A DNA stretch of 7,300 nt from Spirulina sp. DLM2.Bin59 (GTDB taxonomy: Bacteria > Cyanobacteriota > Cyanobacteriia > Cyanobacteriales > Spirulinaceae): contig RECT01000054.1 of the NCBI GenBank assembly GCA_007693875.1, positions 1-7,300 of the forward strand. Direction: 5' to 3'. Below the pieces are notes generated by a model that saw nothing but the letters and a program-made list of their open reading frames with translations, had not been told where the DNA came from and made no database searches. The translations under genes and the position numbers were made by a program. Below, piece after piece: positions 5,769 to 7,300 of the stretch. How positions within the stretch are numbered: the stretch's first letter is position 1; each line of letters begins with the position of its first letter.

Positions 5769-6137
5769 CTAGGTAGCGAGACTGCGAGGCGCACCATCGA
5801 GGGCCTCCTCCTCCGTATCAAAAATCTCAAACACTGAATCCATCATGGTGACTTCAAAGACCAGCTTTGCTTCAGGATGAACATTGCAGATCCGAAAACT
5901 GCCCTTCACCTTGTCTGCATCTCGCATGCCCGCCACCAGGGATGTTAGCCCCGAGCTATCAATAAAATTAACTTGGCTGAGATTAACGACAACATGAGGA
6001 CTCAGCTTAGAGATACATTCCTGTAACTTCAGCCGAAATTGCCAGGCCGTTGTAATATCCAGCCGCCCACTGGGCGCCAGAACGATGACCTGGGCGCCAT
6101 CTTGGGTCGTGTGTTCTTTCTGTTCGATGTGAATCAC
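5769..6137 (-). CDS. Single-domain STAS protein, anti-sigma-factor antagonist type
   Basis: A 122-residue stand-alone STAS domain like SpoIIAA/RsbV. Such proteins bind an anti-sigma factor or serine kinase and are switched by phosphorylation. The pattern is complete: VIVLAPSGRLDITTAWQFR (17-35), VVVNLSQVNFIDSSGLTSLV (49-68), FRICNVHPEAKLVFEVTMMDSVFEIFDTEEEAL (81-112). Ser62 in IDSSGL aligns with the phosphorylated Ser58 of Bacillus SpoIIAA. The start is GTG at 6137-6135. It is forced, because an in-frame TAA lies two codons upstream. GAGGCGAG (6152-6145) gives a Shine-Dalgarno-like stretch 7 bases before it. No kinase or phosphatase partner lies in the window, so the switch it serves is unknown. 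It could regulate a sigma factor or another output, as many cyanobacterial STAS proteins do. Confidence 0.92.
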   Translation of the reverse strand: MIHIEQKEHTTQDGAQVIVLAPSGRLDITTAWQFRLKLQECISKLSPHVVVNLSQVNFIDSSGLTSLVAGMRDADKVKGSFRICNVHPEAKLVFEVTMMDSVFEIFDTEEEALDGAPRSLAT

Positions 6138-6369
6138 TCGTTAACTCGCCTCAAACTCAAGCAATATGATCTACCAACATCTCAAGAGAACCGCTGTGGG
6201 TATAACTCTGACCGGATGACAACGCAGACTATGGAAAACGTGACTACCTCAACGATAGCATGGAGTGCCGAAGTCCTCTGTTGGGTTTGACAATTGGATG
6301 AACTGTATTATTTCTCAGTCCCTCGTGGGTACGGGGGGCCAAGTTTGTATTCAGCTTACCAGAAAAATG

Positions 6370-6403
6370 CCAGGGTGGCCCAACCCCACCTAGAGGTTCC
6401 TGG
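6370..6403. repeat. Inverted-repeat cluster in the hemF-STAS gap
   Basis: CCAGG (6370-6374) can pair with CCTGG (6399-6403). Inside it, GTGG (6375-6378) can pair with CCAC (6386-6389), leaving a 7-base loop and an unpaired CTAGAGGTT on one side. Each stem is short, so the structure is only suggestive. It sits 9 bases from the stronger dyad at 6413-6450. Confidence 0.35.
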
Positions 6404-6412
6404 ACTGTTGGG

Positions 6413-6450
6413 GGAATTGATCTTGCTTTTTGGTGGCGGGGATCAATTCC
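6413..6450 (-). terminator. Perfect 10-bp hairpin just after hemF, without a U tract
   Basis: GGAATTGATC (6413-6422) and GATCAATTCC (6441-6450) are exact reverse complements with an 18-base loop. On the minus strand the hairpin starts 11 bases after the hemF stop codon. It may end or stabilise the hemF transcript. The bases after it are CCC-rich rather than T-rich on either strand, so it is not a textbook rho-independent terminator. A protein-binding dyad is the alternative. Confidence 0.5.
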
Positions 6451-6461
6451 TAGCCTGCGGT

Positions 6462-7255
6462 TTAAGCCCAGTTCACCCAGTCCTGAGGCTTGAGGAACAC
6501 TTCATAGAGTTCCGCTTCGGGACTGTTGGGTTCAGGGCTATAGCCATATTCCCAGCGCACGAGGGGCGGCAAGGACATCAGGATCGATTCGGTGCGGCCG
6601 TTGGTTTGGAGGCCGAAAATCGTGCCGCGATCATAAACGAGGTTGAATTCCACATAGCGGCCGCGGCGGTAGAGTTGGAATTGTCGCTCGCGATCGCCCC
6701 AGGGGGTATCCTGCCGTTTTTGGGCAATGGGGACATAGGTATCCAAAAAGGCATGGCCACAGTCCTGAACAAAGGCAAAGGTTTCTTCCCAACTGCGGGG
6801 GGCAATCTCCCCCAGGTTGCGGCTATATTCCGCTGCGGCTTGATCGGGGTTGGGGCCGCGATAGAGTTCGCTGCGGCCATCTTGATAGTCAAAGAAGATG
6901 CCACCGATGCCCCGGTTTTCCCCCCGATGCTTGAGGTGGAAATATTCATCACACCAATGCTTGAAAACATTGTAGTAGTGGGGATGGTGGCGATCGCACA
7001 CCGCCTTATAGGTGCTGTGGAAATGTTGAGCATCCTCAGCGTAGGGGTAATAAGGGGTTAAATCTGCCCCACCGCCAAACCACCACACCGGCCCCGCTTC
7101 AAAATAGCGGTAGTTGAGGTGAACAGTGGGAACGTAGGGATTGCGGGGATGGAGCACCATGGAGGTTCCCGTGGCGTAAAACTCATGGCCCGCCGCCTCC
7201 GGGCGTTGTTGCAAAATTGATGGCGGTAAGGTCTTACCCCACACCTCAGAGTAGT
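6462..7255 (-). CDS. hemF: Coproporphyrinogen III oxidase, aerobic (HemF), C-terminal part only
   Basis: HemF uses O2 to decarboxylate coproporphyrinogen III to protoporphyrinogen IX in haem and chlorophyll synthesis. About 264 residues remain of a usual 330-350; the N-terminal quarter is missing. Numbering from the codon at 7244-7242: HPRNPYVPT (32-40), GPVWWFGGGADLTPYYPY (51-68), HWCDEYFHLKHR (96-107), RGIGGIFFD (111-119), RERQFQLYRRGRYVEFNLVYDRGTIFGLQT (185-214) and RTESILMSLPPLVRWEY (217-233), all highly conserved. The GTG at 7244 is not the true start: the frame continues upstream as YSE, matching the family motif VN(F/Y)S, then runs into a 45-G homopolymer. The truncation is therefore at the sequence end, not a biological one. 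The catalytic core in view looks intact. A hairpin follows the stop. Confidence 0.96.

Positions 7256-7300
<45 letters not shown>

Larger units (their letters stand above)
6138..6461. other. 324-bp stretch without a recognised gene, rich in inverted repeats
   Basis: This lies between the STAS gene start and the hemF stop, so it must hold the STAS promoter and the hemF 3' end. I find no tRNA and no convincing protein: open frames here only extend shadows of the flanking genes. Visible items are CATATT on the minus strand about 30 bases before the STAS start (a possible -10), a consensus TTGACA at 6287-6292 with TATTAT at 6306-6311 (spacing 13, too short for a normal promoter), a nested dyad at 6370-6403 and a perfect 10-bp inverted repeat at 6413-6450. 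A small RNA is possible but not shown. Confidence 0.5.
137..6997. repeat. HIP1 octamers (GCGATCGC), at least 12 dispersed copies
   Basis: Copies start at 137, 299, 947, 2119, 2293, 2916, 3321, 4393, 4932, 5189, 6690 and 6990. All lie inside coding sequences, and none is seen in the intergenic gaps, although near-matches occur (for example CGATCGC in ffs at 4846-4852). HIP1 is a highly over-represented palindrome in many cyanobacterial genomes. Its presence in genes on both strands across the window argues against recently acquired foreign DNA. Confidence 0.9.

Noticed and set aside
6039..6290. An 83-codon open frame on the plus strand at the start of the STAS gene
   Set aside because: Half of it is antisense to the STAS coding region and the rest has no recognisable protein features or Shine-Dalgarno.
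6287..6311. TTGACA/TATTAT as a standard sigma-70 promoter
   Set aside because: The spacing is 13 bp instead of about 17, and no gene follows on that strand. It is kept only as weak support for a possible small RNA.
6294..7061. A 255-codon open frame on the plus strand opposite hemF
   Set aside because: The minus strand encodes unmistakable HemF motifs throughout. The plus-strand translation is a low-complexity shadow without a known family.
7242..7244. GTG as the hemF start codon
   Set aside because: The upstream codons still match the conserved HemF motif, and about 70-80 N-terminal residues are missing, so the gene is cut by the end of the sequence.

Overview
The window looks like a stretch of cyanobacterial chromosome. 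The evidence is a Thf1/Psb29 gene (found in oxygenic phototrophs), a DUF4168-type exported protein, a cyanobacterial-style UreE, and at least 12 copies by eye of the octamer GCGATCGC (HIP1), where about 0.1 would be expected by chance in 7.3 kb. Most starts lack a strong Shine-Dalgarno sequence, and at least two genes start with GTG, which also fits. I see no transposase, integrase, phage gene, CRISPR array or toxin-antitoxin pair, and no convincing new multi-gene system. This is mostly ordinary core and housekeeping sequence with a few oddities.

Layout. Positions 1-51 carry a hairpin that may end an upstream gene. Positions 52-1635 (+) encode an exported subtilase (S8) whose triad position for Asp holds Glu. 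Its 3' end overlaps by 46 bp, tail to tail, a DegT/DnrJ/EryC1/StrS-type PLP sugar aminotransferase (1590-2741, -). A 63-bp AT-rich spacer separates that gene from a divergent fetB-like membrane permease (2805-3590, +). A probable terminator hairpin follows at about 3607-3647. Next comes a likely two-gene + strand unit: a secreted DUF4168-like protein (3804-4283), then ureE (4296-4754), 12 bp apart.

From there the genes run on the minus strand, facing ureE. The SRP RNA gene ffs (about 4865-4772) has its own extended -10 promoter. It lies just downstream of thf1 (5589-4894, GTG start). Upstream of that are a single-domain STAS anti-sigma-factor antagonist (6137-5769, GTG start), a 324-bp stretch without a gene but with several inverted repeats, and the C-terminal part of hemF (aerobic coproporphyrinogen III oxidase, 6462 to about 7255).

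The window ends in 45 consecutive G residues that cut hemF off exactly inside a conserved motif. This is almost certainly a sequencing or assembly artefact rather than biology.

Functionally the genes are a mixed set: haem and chlorophyll precursor synthesis (hemF), photosystem II and thylakoid maintenance (thf1), protein targeting (ffs), nickel delivery to urease (ureE), metal export or homeostasis (fetB-like), sugar nucleotide modification (aminotransferase), extracytoplasmic proteolysis (subtilase) and partner-switching signalling (STAS). Apart from the DUF4168-ureE pair, and perhaps thf1-ffs, the arrangement gives little reason to link them in one pathway.
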